NCBI GenBank assembly: GCA_016125555.1
Contig: WGLN01000015.1
Coordinates: forward strand, 44,125-108,124
Source: Porphyrobacter sp.
GTDB lineage: Bacteria; Pseudomonadota; Alphaproteobacteria; Sphingomonadales; Sphingomonadaceae
Length of the DNA stretch: 64,000 nt
Reading direction: 5' to 3'
In this document: positions 53,289 to 64,000 of the stretch, piece after piece
How the letters are laid out: the number at the start of each line of letters is the position of its first letter
Position numbering within the stretch: position 1 is the stretch's first letter
Program-made: the position numbers and the translations under genes
Notes under the pieces: model-generated
The model's input: only the letters and a program-made list of their open reading frames with translations
Database searches by the model: none
Told to the model about the DNA's origin: nothing

Positions 53289-54218
53289 TTATCCGCGGGC
53301 CGAGGCAGGCCCCGTGCCGGTGACCTTCTGCATGGCCTTCAGGATATTGCCCGACTGCTCGCTCCCCGATTGCGGGGCGACGAGGTTGGTGAAGGCGTTG
53401 ATCTGGTCCCAATGCGCGGCGAAGCCTTCGACCGTGCGCTCGCCCTCGGGCAGCCAGACGGCCTCGTTCATCACCGTCCACGAGGAGTGGAAGCCGCCCG
53501 CACCCGCGCCGACGATGGCGTTGGTGGGCGCGTCTTCACTGACGAGGAACAGCGCGGCGGGGACCACGTTCTCGGGCGCGAACAGCTTGAAGGCCTCTTC
53601 GGGGAAGAGGTCCTCGGTCATGCGGGTGCCCGCGACCGGCGAGAGGGTGTTGACGCGCACGTTGTACTTCGCGCCTTCGAGCGCCAGCGTCTTGGTGAGG
53701 CCGGCGAGGCCGAGCTTGGCCGCGCCGTAATTGGCCTGGCCGAAATTGCCGAACAGGCCGGTCGAGGACGCGGTCATCAGAATGCGGCCATAGCCCTGCT
53801 CGCGGAAGGTCTCCCAGCACGCCTTGGTGGCGAAGGCCGATCCGGTGAGGTGCACCTTGACGACGAATTCGAAGTCGGCGGGGTCCATCTTGGCGAAGGT
53901 CTTGTCGCGCAGCACGCCCGCATTGTTGATGAGGACATGGACGCCGCCCCACTTCTGCTTGGCGTCGGCGACCATCTTTTCCATCTGCTCGAACTCGGTG
54001 ACGCTGGCACCGTTGGCGATCGCCTCGCCGCCCGCCGCCTCGATTTCCTCGACGACCTTGAGCGCGGCGTCCGAGTGGCCGGTGCCGTCGCGCGAGCCGC
54101 CGAGATCGTTGACGACGACCTTCGCGCCGCGCCGCGCCAGTTCGAGCGCATAGGCCTTGCCGAGGCCCCCGCCTGCGCCGGTGACGATCGCGACCTTGTC
54201 CTTGAAGTCGATGCTCAT
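53289..54218 (-). CDS. SDR family oxidoreductase
   Basis: [62 protein letters not shown]. Confidence 0.95.
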   Translation of the reverse strand: MSIDFKDKVAIVTGAGGGLGKAYALELARRGAKVVVNDLGGSRDGTGHSDAALKVVEEIEAAGGEAIANGASVTEFEQMEKMVADAKQKWGGVHVLINNAGVLRDKTFAKMDPADFEFVVKVHLTGSAFATKACWETFREQGYGRILMTASSTGLFGNFGQANYGAAKLGLAGLTKTLALEGAKYNVRVNTLSPVAGTRMTEDLFPEEAFKLFAPENVVPAALFLVSEDAPTNAIVGAGAGGFHSSWTVMNEAVWLPEGERTVEGFAAHWDQINAFTNLVAPQSGSEQSGNILKAMQKVTGTGPASARG

Positions 54219-54358
54219 GCCTGTCTCTCCTGTCTTGCGGTGAGGGGCGCCGCGCGTGGGAGCGCTTTACGCCCGCGTAAACCCGATTGCGCGCGCTGCG
54301 TGGCACTTTCGGCAGCGCGTTGCAACAACCATACTGACAGGGGGCCGATGCCGTAGGG

Positions 54359-55054
54359 TCAGGCGCTGCGGCCCAGCGCCTGGAGCGCGGGGATCAGGGC
54401 ATCGAACGAATCGATCACCGCGTCCGCGCCGAGATCCTGCGGGGGCGCGTCGCAATAGCCGTAGGCCGCCGCGATCACCGGAACGCCCGCCGCTTTGGCC
54501 GCGCGCACATCATAGGACGAATCGCCGACGAAGGCGAAGCTGCCCGATCCGGTCGCCTCGTGCGCGGCGAGCACCGGCGCGGGGTGCGGCTTGGCGAGGA
54601 ACCTGCCATTGGCGTCCTTGCCCATCGAATCCCCGCCGATCACGGCGTCGAAGGCGTCGATCAGGTCGAGGTGGGTGAGCACCTGCCGGGCGAAGCTTTC
54701 GAACTTGTTGGTCACCACCGCCATGCGCACGCCCGCGTCCCCGAGTGCGGCGAGGGCCTCGCGCACGCCGGGATAGGGGGCGGTGTGGACCGCGTTGTTC
54801 TCGGCATAGAAGGCGAGCATCGCCTTGTAGAGCCGCCGGAACTCCTCCTCGGGCAGGCCCCCTTGCGCCTCGACCGCGCGGGCCAGCATGATCTTCGCGC
54901 CCCCGCCGATCAGGTCCTTGCTGGTTTCCACCGAAACCGGCTCGAGCCCGCCCAGCGCCAGCGCGTGGTTCACCGCCGCGCCGAGATCGCGAAAGGTGTC
55001 GAGCAGGGTGCCGTCGAGATCGAAGCCGAGTCCGTCAAATGGGATTTGCGCCAT
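54359..55054 (-). CDS. gph: Phosphoglycolate phosphatase-like HAD hydrolase
   Basis: GLGFDLDGTLLDTFRDLGAAVNHAL; VVTNKFESFARQVL; FVGDSSYDVRAAKAAGVPVIAAAYGY. Confidence 0.9.
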   Translation of the reverse strand: MAQIPFDGLGFDLDGTLLDTFRDLGAAVNHALALGGLEPVSVETSKDLIGGGAKIMLARAVEAQGGLPEEEFRRLYKAMLAFYAENNAVHTAPYPGVREALAALGDAGVRMAVVTNKFESFARQVLTHLDLIDAFDAVIGGDSMGKDANGRFLAKPHPAPVLAAHEATGSGSFAFVGDSSYDVRAAKAAGVPVIAAAYGYCDAPPQDLGADAVIDSFDALIPALQALGRSA

Positions 55055-55130
55055 GCTGCGCCCGGTGGCCGATGCATCTCCATATCGCAAGCATTTGCTG
55101 GCGGGCGCTGCATCACTTAGAGCGGCGGAC

Positions 55131-56510
55131 ATGAATCAGACCACGCATCCCTTCGCCGCCGTCATCCTTGCCGCAGGGCGCGGCACCCGCATGAAGAGCG
55201 ACACCCACAAGGTGCTCCACCCGATTGCCGGGCGGCCGATGCTGGAACACCTCCTGGCGAGCGTGGCGGAGCTCGGTCCGACGCGGCTCGCGGTGGTGGT
55301 CGGCGCGGGGCGCGAACAGATCGAGGCAGCGGTGGGCGGCCGCGCGAAGACCTGCCTCCAGGAACCCCAGCTTGGCACGGGTCACGCGGTGCAGCAGGCC
55401 GAGGACGCGCTCGAAGGCTTCGCGGGCGACGTGCTGGTGCTCTACGGCGACGTGCCTTTCGTAAGGCCCGAAACGATGCGCGCCATGCTCGAACGGCTCC
55501 ACGGCGAGGATCACCCGGCCGCCGTGGTGCTCGGCTTCGAGCCCGAGGACCCGCTCGCCTATGGCCGGGTCATCGCCGATGATGACGGGCGGATCATCAA
55601 GATGGTCGAATACAAGGATGCGGACGAAAGCGAGCGAGCCTGCCACCTGTGCAATTCCGGGCTCATCGCGGCGCGCGCGGGCGACCTGTTCGGCCTGCTC
55701 GCGCGGGTCGGCAACGACAATGCCCAGGGCGAATACTACCTCCCCGACATCGTCAACATCGCCATCGCCGACGGCAAGAGCTGCGCCGTGATCGTGGCGG
55801 AAAGCGCCGACGAGGTCGCCGGGATCAACAGCCGCGCCGAACTCGCCGCCGCGGAAAGCCGCTGGCAGGCGGCGCGGCGCCTCCGGGCGATGGAGGAGGG
55901 CGCGACGCTGATCGCGCCCGAGACGGTGTTCTTCGCCTACGACACGCAAGTCGGCCGCGACGTCACCATCGAGCCCAACGTGTTCTTCGGCCCCGGCGTG
56001 ACGATCGCCGACAATGTCCTCGTGCGCGCCAACTCCCACATCGAGGGCGCGACGCTTGCCAGCGGGGTCAAGGTCGGACCCTTCGCGCGGCTGCGCCCAG
56101 GCACGGTGCTGGAGGAGGGCAGCTTCATCGGCAATTTCGTCGAGGTGAAGAACGCCGTGCTGCACGAAGGCGCCAAGGCGAGCCATCTCACCTACCTGGG
56201 TGACGCCGAGATCGGTGCGAATGCCAATATCGGTGCAGGGACCATCACCTGCAATTACGACGGCTACTTCAAGTATCGCACCACCATCGGCGAGCGCGCC
56301 TTCGTCGGTTCCAACTCCGCGCTGGTCGCCCCGGTCACGATCGGCGCCGACGCGATCGTTGCCGCGGGCAGCACCGTCAGCCGCGACGTGGCGCCGGGCG
56401 AACTGCGCATGGTGCGCGCCGAGCAGCTGGTGAAGCCGGGCTGGGCCGACCGCTTCCACGACACGATGAAGAAGAAAAAGGCCGCCGAGAAGGACAAGGC
56501 CAAGCGGTGA
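55131..56510 (+). CDS. glmU: Bifunctional UDP-N-acetylglucosamine pyrophosphorylase / glucosamine-1-phosphate N-acetyltransferase
   Basis: AVILAAGRGTRMKSDTHKVLHPIAGRPMLEHLL; NFVEVKNAVLHEGAKASHLTYLGDAEIGANANIGAGTITCNYDG. Confidence 0.97.
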   Translation: MNQTTHPFAAVILAAGRGTRMKSDTHKVLHPIAGRPMLEHLLASVAELGPTRLAVVVGAGREQIEAAVGGRAKTCLQEPQLGTGHAVQQAEDALEGFAGDVLVLYGDVPFVRPETMRAMLERLHGEDHPAAVVLGFEPEDPLAYGRVIADDDGRIIKMVEYKDADESERACHLCNSGLIAARAGDLFGLLARVGNDNAQGEYYLPDIVNIAIADGKSCAVIVAESADEVAGINSRAELAAAESRWQAARRLRAMEEGATLIAPETVFFAYDTQVGRDVTIEPNVFFGPGVTIADNVLVRANSHIEGATLASGVKVGPFARLRPGTVLEEGSFIGNFVEVKNAVLHEGAKASHLTYLGDAEIGANANIGAGTITCNYDGYFKYRTTIGERAFVGSNSALVAPVTIGADAIVAAGSTVSRDVAPGELRMVRAEQLVKPGWADRFHDTMKKKKAAEKDKAKR

Positions 56511-56779
56511 GCGAGGAGGCCGCGCTCACCTGCTGGCTGTGCGAGCGCCCCTTGGGCGAGATCGTCCAGTGGCATCACCCTGTCCCCAAGTCCAAGAAGG
56601 GCAAGATCAAGGTCCCGGTCCACCCGATCTGCCACAAGACCATCCACGCGAACTTCACCAACAGCGAGCTTGCGCGGATCGGCGCGGATGCAGACGCGAT
56701 CCGCGCCAACCCCGCGATCGCGAAGTTCGTCGCCTGGGTGAGCGGCAAGCCGCCCGATTTCAACGCTCCGACGCGCTGA
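56507..56779 (+). CDS. HNH-like small protein
   Basis: TCWLCERPLGEIVQWHHPVPKSKKGKIKVPVHPICHKTIHANFTNSEL; GTG start in a GTGA overlap with glmU stop. Confidence 0.8.
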   Translation: MSEEAALTCWLCERPLGEIVQWHHPVPKSKKGKIKVPVHPICHKTIHANFTNSELARIGADADAIRANPAIAKFVAWVSGKPPDFNAPTR

Positions 56780-56850
56780 ACCGGCGCAAGCGGAACAATC
56801 GCGCGCGTCGTGGACTGATCATGCGGGGGCCGGACAAAGGAGAACTCGCC

Positions 56851-57459
56851 ATGAAAACCGGACGCCTGATCACCGCGGGGCTCGGCCTCGTCGTCGCCGG
56901 AGCCGCCGTTGGCGCGGCGACTGTCTACGGCCAGAAGCGCCACACCGAACAGCCCGATTACACGACCATCCGCAGCGACGGGGACGTCGAGCTGCGCGAT
57001 TATCCCGCGCTGGTCGTCGCCGAGGTCACCAGCAGCGGCGACCGTGAAGGCGCCAGCCGGCAGAGCTTCCGCCGCCTCGCCGCCTATATCTTCGCGCAGG
57101 ACCGGCCGCAGGGCGGCGAGAAGATCGCCATGACCGCGCCCGTGCTGCAGGAGGAGACCGAGCCCGGCGAATGGCGGATGCGCTTCGTGATGCCGGCGAA
57201 ATATTCGCTGGCCACGCTGCCGCCGCCGCCCGCCGACATCGCGCTCACCCAGGTGCCCGCGCGGCGCATGGCGGCGATCCGCTTCTCGGGCAATGCCTCC
57301 TCGCGCGATCTGGCGATGATGGAGGCGCGCCTGCGCGACTGGCTTGCGGGGCAGGGCATCGAACCTGCAGGCGAGGCGGAATACGCCTTCTACGATGCGC
57401 CGATGGTGCCCGGCCCCTTCCGCCGCAACGAGGTGCTGATCCCCGTCGCGGCGCGCTAG
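56851..57459 (+). CDS. SOUL heme-binding family protein
   Basis: RSDGDVELRDYPALVVAEVTSSG; GGEKIAMTAPVLQEE; MRFVMPAKYSLATLPPP. Confidence 0.93.
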   Translation: MKTGRLITAGLGLVVAGAAVGAATVYGQKRHTEQPDYTTIRSDGDVELRDYPALVVAEVTSSGDREGASRQSFRRLAAYIFAQDRPQGGEKIAMTAPVLQEETEPGEWRMRFVMPAKYSLATLPPPPADIALTQVPARRMAAIRFSGNASSRDLAMMEARLRDWLAGQGIEPAGEAEYAFYDAPMVPGPFRRNEVLIPVAAR

Positions 57460-57471
57460 CCCTGTCGCGCG

Positions 57472-57708
57472 TCAGGCGTCCTGCATCTGGCGGGTGCCGC
57501 CGCTCGAGACATAGTCGGCCTCCCACTGTTCGAACTCGGTGCGGCTGAGCAGGTAGCGCTGGCGTGCCTCGTGGAAACTGATCGCGCGTTCGTGCACGGC
57601 GCGCACCACGTCGTCCTTGCGCGCCTTCGACCAGTGCACGCGGTGGCTCTTGGGCAGGCCGTAACGCTTGATCGCCTCGGCGATGGAAATATCCCTGGGG
57701 TAAGCCAT
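57472..57708 (-). CDS. DUF1153 family protein, SciP-like (CtrA inhibitory protein family)
   Basis: VHWSKARKDDVVRAVHERAISFHEARQRYLLSRTEFEQWE. Confidence 0.8.
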   Translation of the reverse strand: MAYPRDISIAEAIKRYGLPKSHRVHWSKARKDDVVRAVHERAISFHEARQRYLLSRTEFEQWEADYVSSGGTRQMQDA

Positions 57709-57897
57709 GTCGTCATCCCTTCATCGGTTCATCGCCCCCGATGGCCCGAATGTTGACGGGCAGGCTTAACGACTCCCTGCGCAACAGGGTTAAGATCGCC
57801 TTCACCGACTGCTCCGTGCCCCGCCTGCGACGAGCCGAGGGCAAAGCGTCGGCTTGTTTTACAGGCAGTTGCGTTATCCGGCGCAGCTAACGCCAAA

Positions 57898-57926
57898 GGG
57901 GCGGCCCCGCACCCGGAGCCGCCCCC
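57898..57926 (-). terminator. Hairpin downstream of prolyl oligopeptidase gene
   Basis: Minus strand GGGGCGGCTCCGGGTGCGGGGCCGCCCCTTTGG; short T-run. Confidence 0.5.
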
Positions 57927-57949
57927 TGTTCCATGCCGCGAGGGCGAGG

Positions 57950-60091
57950 TTACTTCGGGGGGGAGTCCATCAGCCGCTGCATCAGGTAGACGAATTGCAG
58001 CGCCTGGAGCTTGGCGCGCTGGTCGTTGTCGACCCCGCCCGAATGGCCCCCGGTGGTGTCCTCGAAATAGTAATAGGGCTGGCCCAGCGCCTTCAGCTTC
58101 GCCGCCGCCTTGCGGGCGTGCGCGGGGTGGGTGCGATCATCCGCGGTCGAGGCCCACAGGAAGGGCTTGGGATAGTCCACCCCGGCGACGATCTTCTGGT
58201 AGGGGGAATAGCCCTCGATCCACTTGCGCTGCTCGGGGATGCGCGGATCGCCATATTCGCCGATCCACGATGCCCCGCGCCCGATCAGGTGATAGCGCAG
58301 CATGTCGAACAGCGGGATCTGCACGATCGCCGCGTTCAGGAGGTCGGGCCGCTGGGTGAAGAAGGTGCCGACCAGCAGCCCGCCCTGCGAGCCGCCCTGG
58401 ATGCCGAGGTGCTGGGGCGATGTGAAGCCGCGCTTCACCAGGTCCTCGCCCACCGCGATGAAATCGTCCCAGGTGCGCTGCTTGTTCTCGCGCATTGCGG
58501 TCTGGTGCCACTGCGGTCCGAACTCCCCCCCGCCGCGCAGGTTGGCGAGCACATAGGCGCCGCCGCGCTCCAGCCACAGCTTGCCGGTCGAGCCGAGGTA
58601 GGAGGGCAGGCGCGGCACCTGGAAACCGCCGTAGCCGGTCAGCAGCGTGGCGGTGCTGCCGTCCATCGCCATGCCCTTGGGCTTGACGATGAAATAGGGG
58701 ATCTTCGTCCCGTCCCTGCTGGTCGCCTCGTATTGCTCGACGTCCATCCCGGCGGGGTCGAAATAGGAGGGCGAGGTTTTGAGCACCGCGGGCGGGCTGG
58801 CGCCGTCCGAATAGTACAGCGCGGTCGGCTCGAGGAAGCCGCTCACCGTGTACATGATCTCGTCGGTCTCGTTCGAGGAGGCGGCGATGCCCAGCGTCGC
58901 GTTGTCCGGAAGCGGCACTTCGCGGCTGCGCCATGCGCCGTCATCGTAGTTGAACTCCAGCACCTTGCCCACGACATTGTCGAGCAGGGTGACATAGAGC
59001 GCGTTGGCGGTGACCGATCCGCCCTGCTTCGTCTGGCGCGGACCCGGCGCCCACACGAGCGTCTTCTTCGCGCCGTTCGGGTCCTTTTTCCACTCCTCGA
59101 GGTCGACCGCGATCAGGCTGTCGGCGGGGAAGGTTTGGCCGTCCACGGTCCAGTCGACATCGGTCGAATAGAGCAGGTGGTCATCGACGATCCCGTAGAT
59201 CGAGGCTTTCTCCGGAATGTCGAGCTTGAGCCACGCGCCGTCCTTCCACACGTAGGAAAGGTTTTCGAAGAAGCTCACCGAGCGATAGGCGGTGCGGGCG
59301 TGGATCGTGCCGCTGTTGTCGCGCAGCAGGCTGGCGCCCGCGGACACGTCGGACGGCTCACCGCGGAAGATCTCCTCGGCCGCGGCGATCGGCGTGCCGC
59401 GTTTCCAGATGCGGGTGGAGAGCGGGTATTCGCTTTCGGTGAGCGTGCCTTCGCCGAAGTCGCGGCTGACCAGCAGGGTATCGGCATCGAGCCACTGCAC
59501 CCCGCCCTGGCTCTTCGCGTCGAGCATGAAGCCGCCCTCGACGAACTGCTTCGTGCTTGTGTCGAATTCGCGCAGGATGGTGGCGTCCTCGCCGCCGTCG
59601 GACAGGGCGACCATGCACTTGGTAAGCGCGGGCGGCAGGCAGCTCATGCCCTTGTAGACCCACTCCTTGCCTTCCGCCGCGGCGAGCGCGTCGATATCGA
59701 GCACGACCTCCCATTGCGTGTCCTCGGTGCGGTAGCTCTCCAGCGTGGTGCGCCGCAGCAGGCCCTTGGGATTGTCCTTGTCCTGCCAGAAATTGTAGAG
59801 CCCGTCCGGCCGGAAGCTGACGAAGGGGATGCGGTCGGTGCTGTCGAAGATCGCCAGCGCCTCGGCCTTCAAGTCGGCGAAGCGCGGATCGGTCTCGAGC
59901 GCGGCGAGCGTGCGTTCGTTTTCCTTCGCGACCCAGGCGAGCGCTTCGGGAGAGCGCGCTTCCTCGAGCCAGATGAAGGGGTCCTGTTCGGGTCCCGGCA
60001 CGCCGTCTGCGGGAGCGTCCTGCGCTGCTGCGCCGGTGGTCGAGGCGATGGTCATGGCGAGGGCCAGTGCAAGAGTGGAGACAAGTTTCAA
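57950..60091 (-). CDS. Prolyl oligopeptidase family serine peptidase (S9)
   Basis: GVPGPEQDPFIWLEEARSPEALAWV; GIQGGSQGGLLVGTFFTQRPDLLNAAI (GGSQGG); TADDRTHPAHARKAAAK, DTTGGHSGG; TTG start inferred after AGGAGAGG. Confidence 0.93.
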   Translation of the reverse strand: MKLVSTLALALAMTIASTTGAAAQDAPADGVPGPEQDPFIWLEEARSPEALAWVAKENERTLAALETDPRFADLKAEALAIFDSTDRIPFVSFRPDGLYNFWQDKDNPKGLLRRTTLESYRTEDTQWEVVLDIDALAAAEGKEWVYKGMSCLPPALTKCMVALSDGGEDATILREFDTSTKQFVEGGFMLDAKSQGGVQWLDADTLLVSRDFGEGTLTESEYPLSTRIWKRGTPIAAAEEIFRGEPSDVSAGASLLRDNSGTIHARTAYRSVSFFENLSYVWKDGAWLKLDIPEKASIYGIVDDHLLYSTDVDWTVDGQTFPADSLIAVDLEEWKKDPNGAKKTLVWAPGPRQTKQGGSVTANALYVTLLDNVVGKVLEFNYDDGAWRSREVPLPDNATLGIAASSNETDEIMYTVSGFLEPTALYYSDGASPPAVLKTSPSYFDPAGMDVEQYEATSRDGTKIPYFIVKPKGMAMDGSTATLLTGYGGFQVPRLPSYLGSTGKLWLERGGAYVLANLRGGGEFGPQWHQTAMRENKQRTWDDFIAVGEDLVKRGFTSPQHLGIQGGSQGGLLVGTFFTQRPDLLNAAIVQIPLFDMLRYHLIGRGASWIGEYGDPRIPEQRKWIEGYSPYQKIVAGVDYPKPFLWASTADDRTHPAHARKAAAKLKALGQPYYYFEDTTGGHSGGVDNDQRAKLQALQFVYLMQRLMDSPPK

Positions 60092-60163
60092 GCGTCCTCT
60101 CCTCAAGGGGAATTGCTGGCGGTGTTGTGCCGAGGGACTGCGCGAAAGGGAAGGGGATACAAG

Positions 60164-60196
60164 CAAAAAGGGCGGACCTGCGTGGCCCGCCCTCTT
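60164..60196 (-). terminator. Rho-independent terminator of atp operon
   Basis: Minus strand AGGGCGGGCC-ACGCA-GGTCCGCCCTTTTTGC. Confidence 0.88.
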
Positions 60197-60218
60197 GGCA
60201 TGTTCCCGATGGAGAGCC

Positions 60219-60476
60219 TCAGCCCTCGACGTGTTCGGCGAGGACCGTGAGGCCCTTCTCGTTCACTTCGGCGAAACCGCCGCGGACCTGGATCACCTCG
60301 GGCGCGGCGTTGGCGCTGGCATAGACCTGCACCGCGCCGTCGCGGATGGTGCTCATGAAGGGCGCATGGCCCTCGAGCACCCCGAATTCGCCCTCGCTGC
60401 CGGGGACGACCACCATGTGGACGTCCTCGGAACGGACGAGCTTGGCCGGAGTGACGAGTTCGAAGTGGAGCGGCAT
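60219..60476 (-). CDS. atpC: ATP synthase epsilon subunit, short form (beta-sandwich domain only)
   Basis: [49 protein letters not shown]; stops at 85 aa. Confidence 0.95.
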   Translation of the reverse strand: MPLHFELVTPAKLVRSEDVHMVVVPGSEGEFGVLEGHAPFMSTIRDGAVQVYASANAAPEVIQVRGGFAEVNEKGLTVLAEHVEG

Positions 60477-60482
60477 GATGCC

Positions 60483-61958
<1,476 letters not shown>

Positions 61959-62252
61959 TCACTGCACTTGGCAGTGGTTGGGTATGTCAATCAGGACGAA
62001 CTTGTCGCCGTCGGCGGCAATAAAGGTCTGCTGCGGAATACCTTCAAGGCTCCCGTCACGGAGACGGTAATTGCAAGAGAATTCCGAAGGATCATCTGTT
62101 GCGCGGCACTGGGCGTCATAAACGACCGGTTTGCCGGCACAGACAGACAGAGCTTGCTGCACTTCTTGCGCGCCGGGTGCATCCACGGCGGCGCTGCCTT
62201 GTGCAACGCATGCCGTCGAAGCGAAAACAAGAAGGGCTGCCAGATGCCTCAC
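61959..62252 (-). CDS. Small exported protein of unknown function inside atp operon
   Basis: [21 protein letters not shown] signal; Cys-containing mature part; ATGA overlap with atpG stop. Confidence 0.75.
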   Translation of the reverse strand: MRHLAALLVFASTACVAQGSAAVDAPGAQEVQQALSVCAGKPVVYDAQCRATDDPSEFSCNYRLRDGSLEGIPQQTFIAADGDKFVLIDIPNHCQVQ

Positions 62253-63118
62253 AATGCCTCCGCCCCAGCGATGATTTCGATGAGTTCGGTGGTGATCGCG
62301 GCCTGGCGGCTGCGGTTGTACTGGATGGTGAGCTTCTGGATCAGCTCGCCCGCGTTGCGCGTGGCGTTGTCCATCGCGGTCATCGAGGCGCCCTGTTCGG
62401 AAGCCTCGCGCTCGAGCAGCGCGCCGAACACCTGGGTGCGCACGTAGCGCGGCAGCAGCTCCTCGAGGATTTCCTCCTCGCCCGGCTCGTAATCGACCAC
62501 GGCATCGGCGGCGATCGTCTCTTCGGGGGCGGGGACCGGGATCAGCTGGTTGACGGTCGGCTCCTGCGCCAGCGCCGACTTGAAGGTCGGGTAGATCAGG
62601 TGGGCGACATCGAACTTGCCGTCCTCGAACATCGCCATCAGCTCATCGGCGATCGCCTCGGCCTCGTCGAAGCCGGGGGTCTTGACCGTGCTGGTGTCGA
62701 ACCCGCCGGTGATCTGCTTGGCATAGTCGCGCTTCAGCGGCGCGCGGCCCTTCTTGCCGACGAGGTAGAACTCGATGCTCTTGCCCTCTGCCTGCAACTC
62801 GCGCGCCTTGGCCTTGGCGGCCTTGACGAGGTTCGAGTTGAGGCCGCCACACAGCCCCTTGTCGGTGTTGACCACGACGAGGAGGTTGCGCTGGTCCGAG
62901 CCGGTGCCCGCGAGCAGCCGCGGCGCGGCCGAGCCCGAGACCTTGCCCGCGAGGCTGGCCATCACCGCGGTCAGCCGCGAGGCATAGGGCCGCGCCGCCT
63001 CCGCCGCGCTCTGGGCACGGCGCAGCTTGGCCGCCGCGACCATCTGCTTGGCCTTGGTGATCTTCTGGGTCGACTTGACCGAGTTGATCCGGCCCTTGAG
63101 TTCCTTGAGCGATGGCAC
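62249..63118 (-). CDS. atpG: ATP synthase gamma subunit
   Basis: [34 protein letters not shown]-terminal [26 protein letters not shown]. Confidence 0.98.
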   Translation of the reverse strand: MPSLKELKGRINSVKSTQKITKAKQMVAAAKLRRAQSAAEAARPYASRLTAVMASLAGKVSGSAAPRLLAGTGSDQRNLLVVVNTDKGLCGGLNSNLVKAAKAKARELQAEGKSIEFYLVGKKGRAPLKRDYAKQITGGFDTSTVKTPGFDEAEAIADELMAMFEDGKFDVAHLIYPTFKSALAQEPTVNQLIPVPAPEETIAADAVVDYEPGEEEILEELLPRYVRTQVFGALLEREASEQGASMTAMDNATRNAGELIQKLTIQYNRSRQAAITTELIEIIAGAEAL

Positions 63119-63130
63119 CGGGGCGTGTCC

Positions 63131-64000
<870 letters not shown>

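Overview
64-kb chromosomal window from a high-GC alphaproteobacterium, most like Sphingomonadales/Erythrobacteraceae judging from gene content and order. This affiliation is inferred from family recognition, not a database search. It is almost wholly coding and mostly housekeeping: uvrB, typA, recF, lptD-surA-pdxA-rsmA, pepA-holC, ndk, purN/purM, hdaA, cysE, glmU, gph, atpA-G-D-C, and a two-piece (permuted) tmRNA whose tag reads ANDNEALALAA. I saw no CRISPR array, transposase, integrase, prophage or tRNA. The parts most worth a second look are: (1) a psp-like locus at 23.59-24.37 kb, with a GG-N10-GC sigma-54-type promoter, an upstream perfect 19-bp palindrome, two tandem homologous 37-aa membrane peptides and a PspC-domain protein; (2) the permuted ATP-grasp / alpha-E / transglutaminase / Anbu proteasome-like cluster at 4.95-9.06 kb, followed by a FixJ-type regulator with a degenerate receiver; (3) a small Cys-containing exported ORF inside the atp operon, plus a short epsilon subunit; (4) a PurN-YjbR fusion; (5) a lemA plus three-TPM-domain operon; (6) a translationally coupled M20 hydrolase-astA-astB operon. 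Many long ORFs in the supplied track are antisense artefacts of high GC and were rejected.
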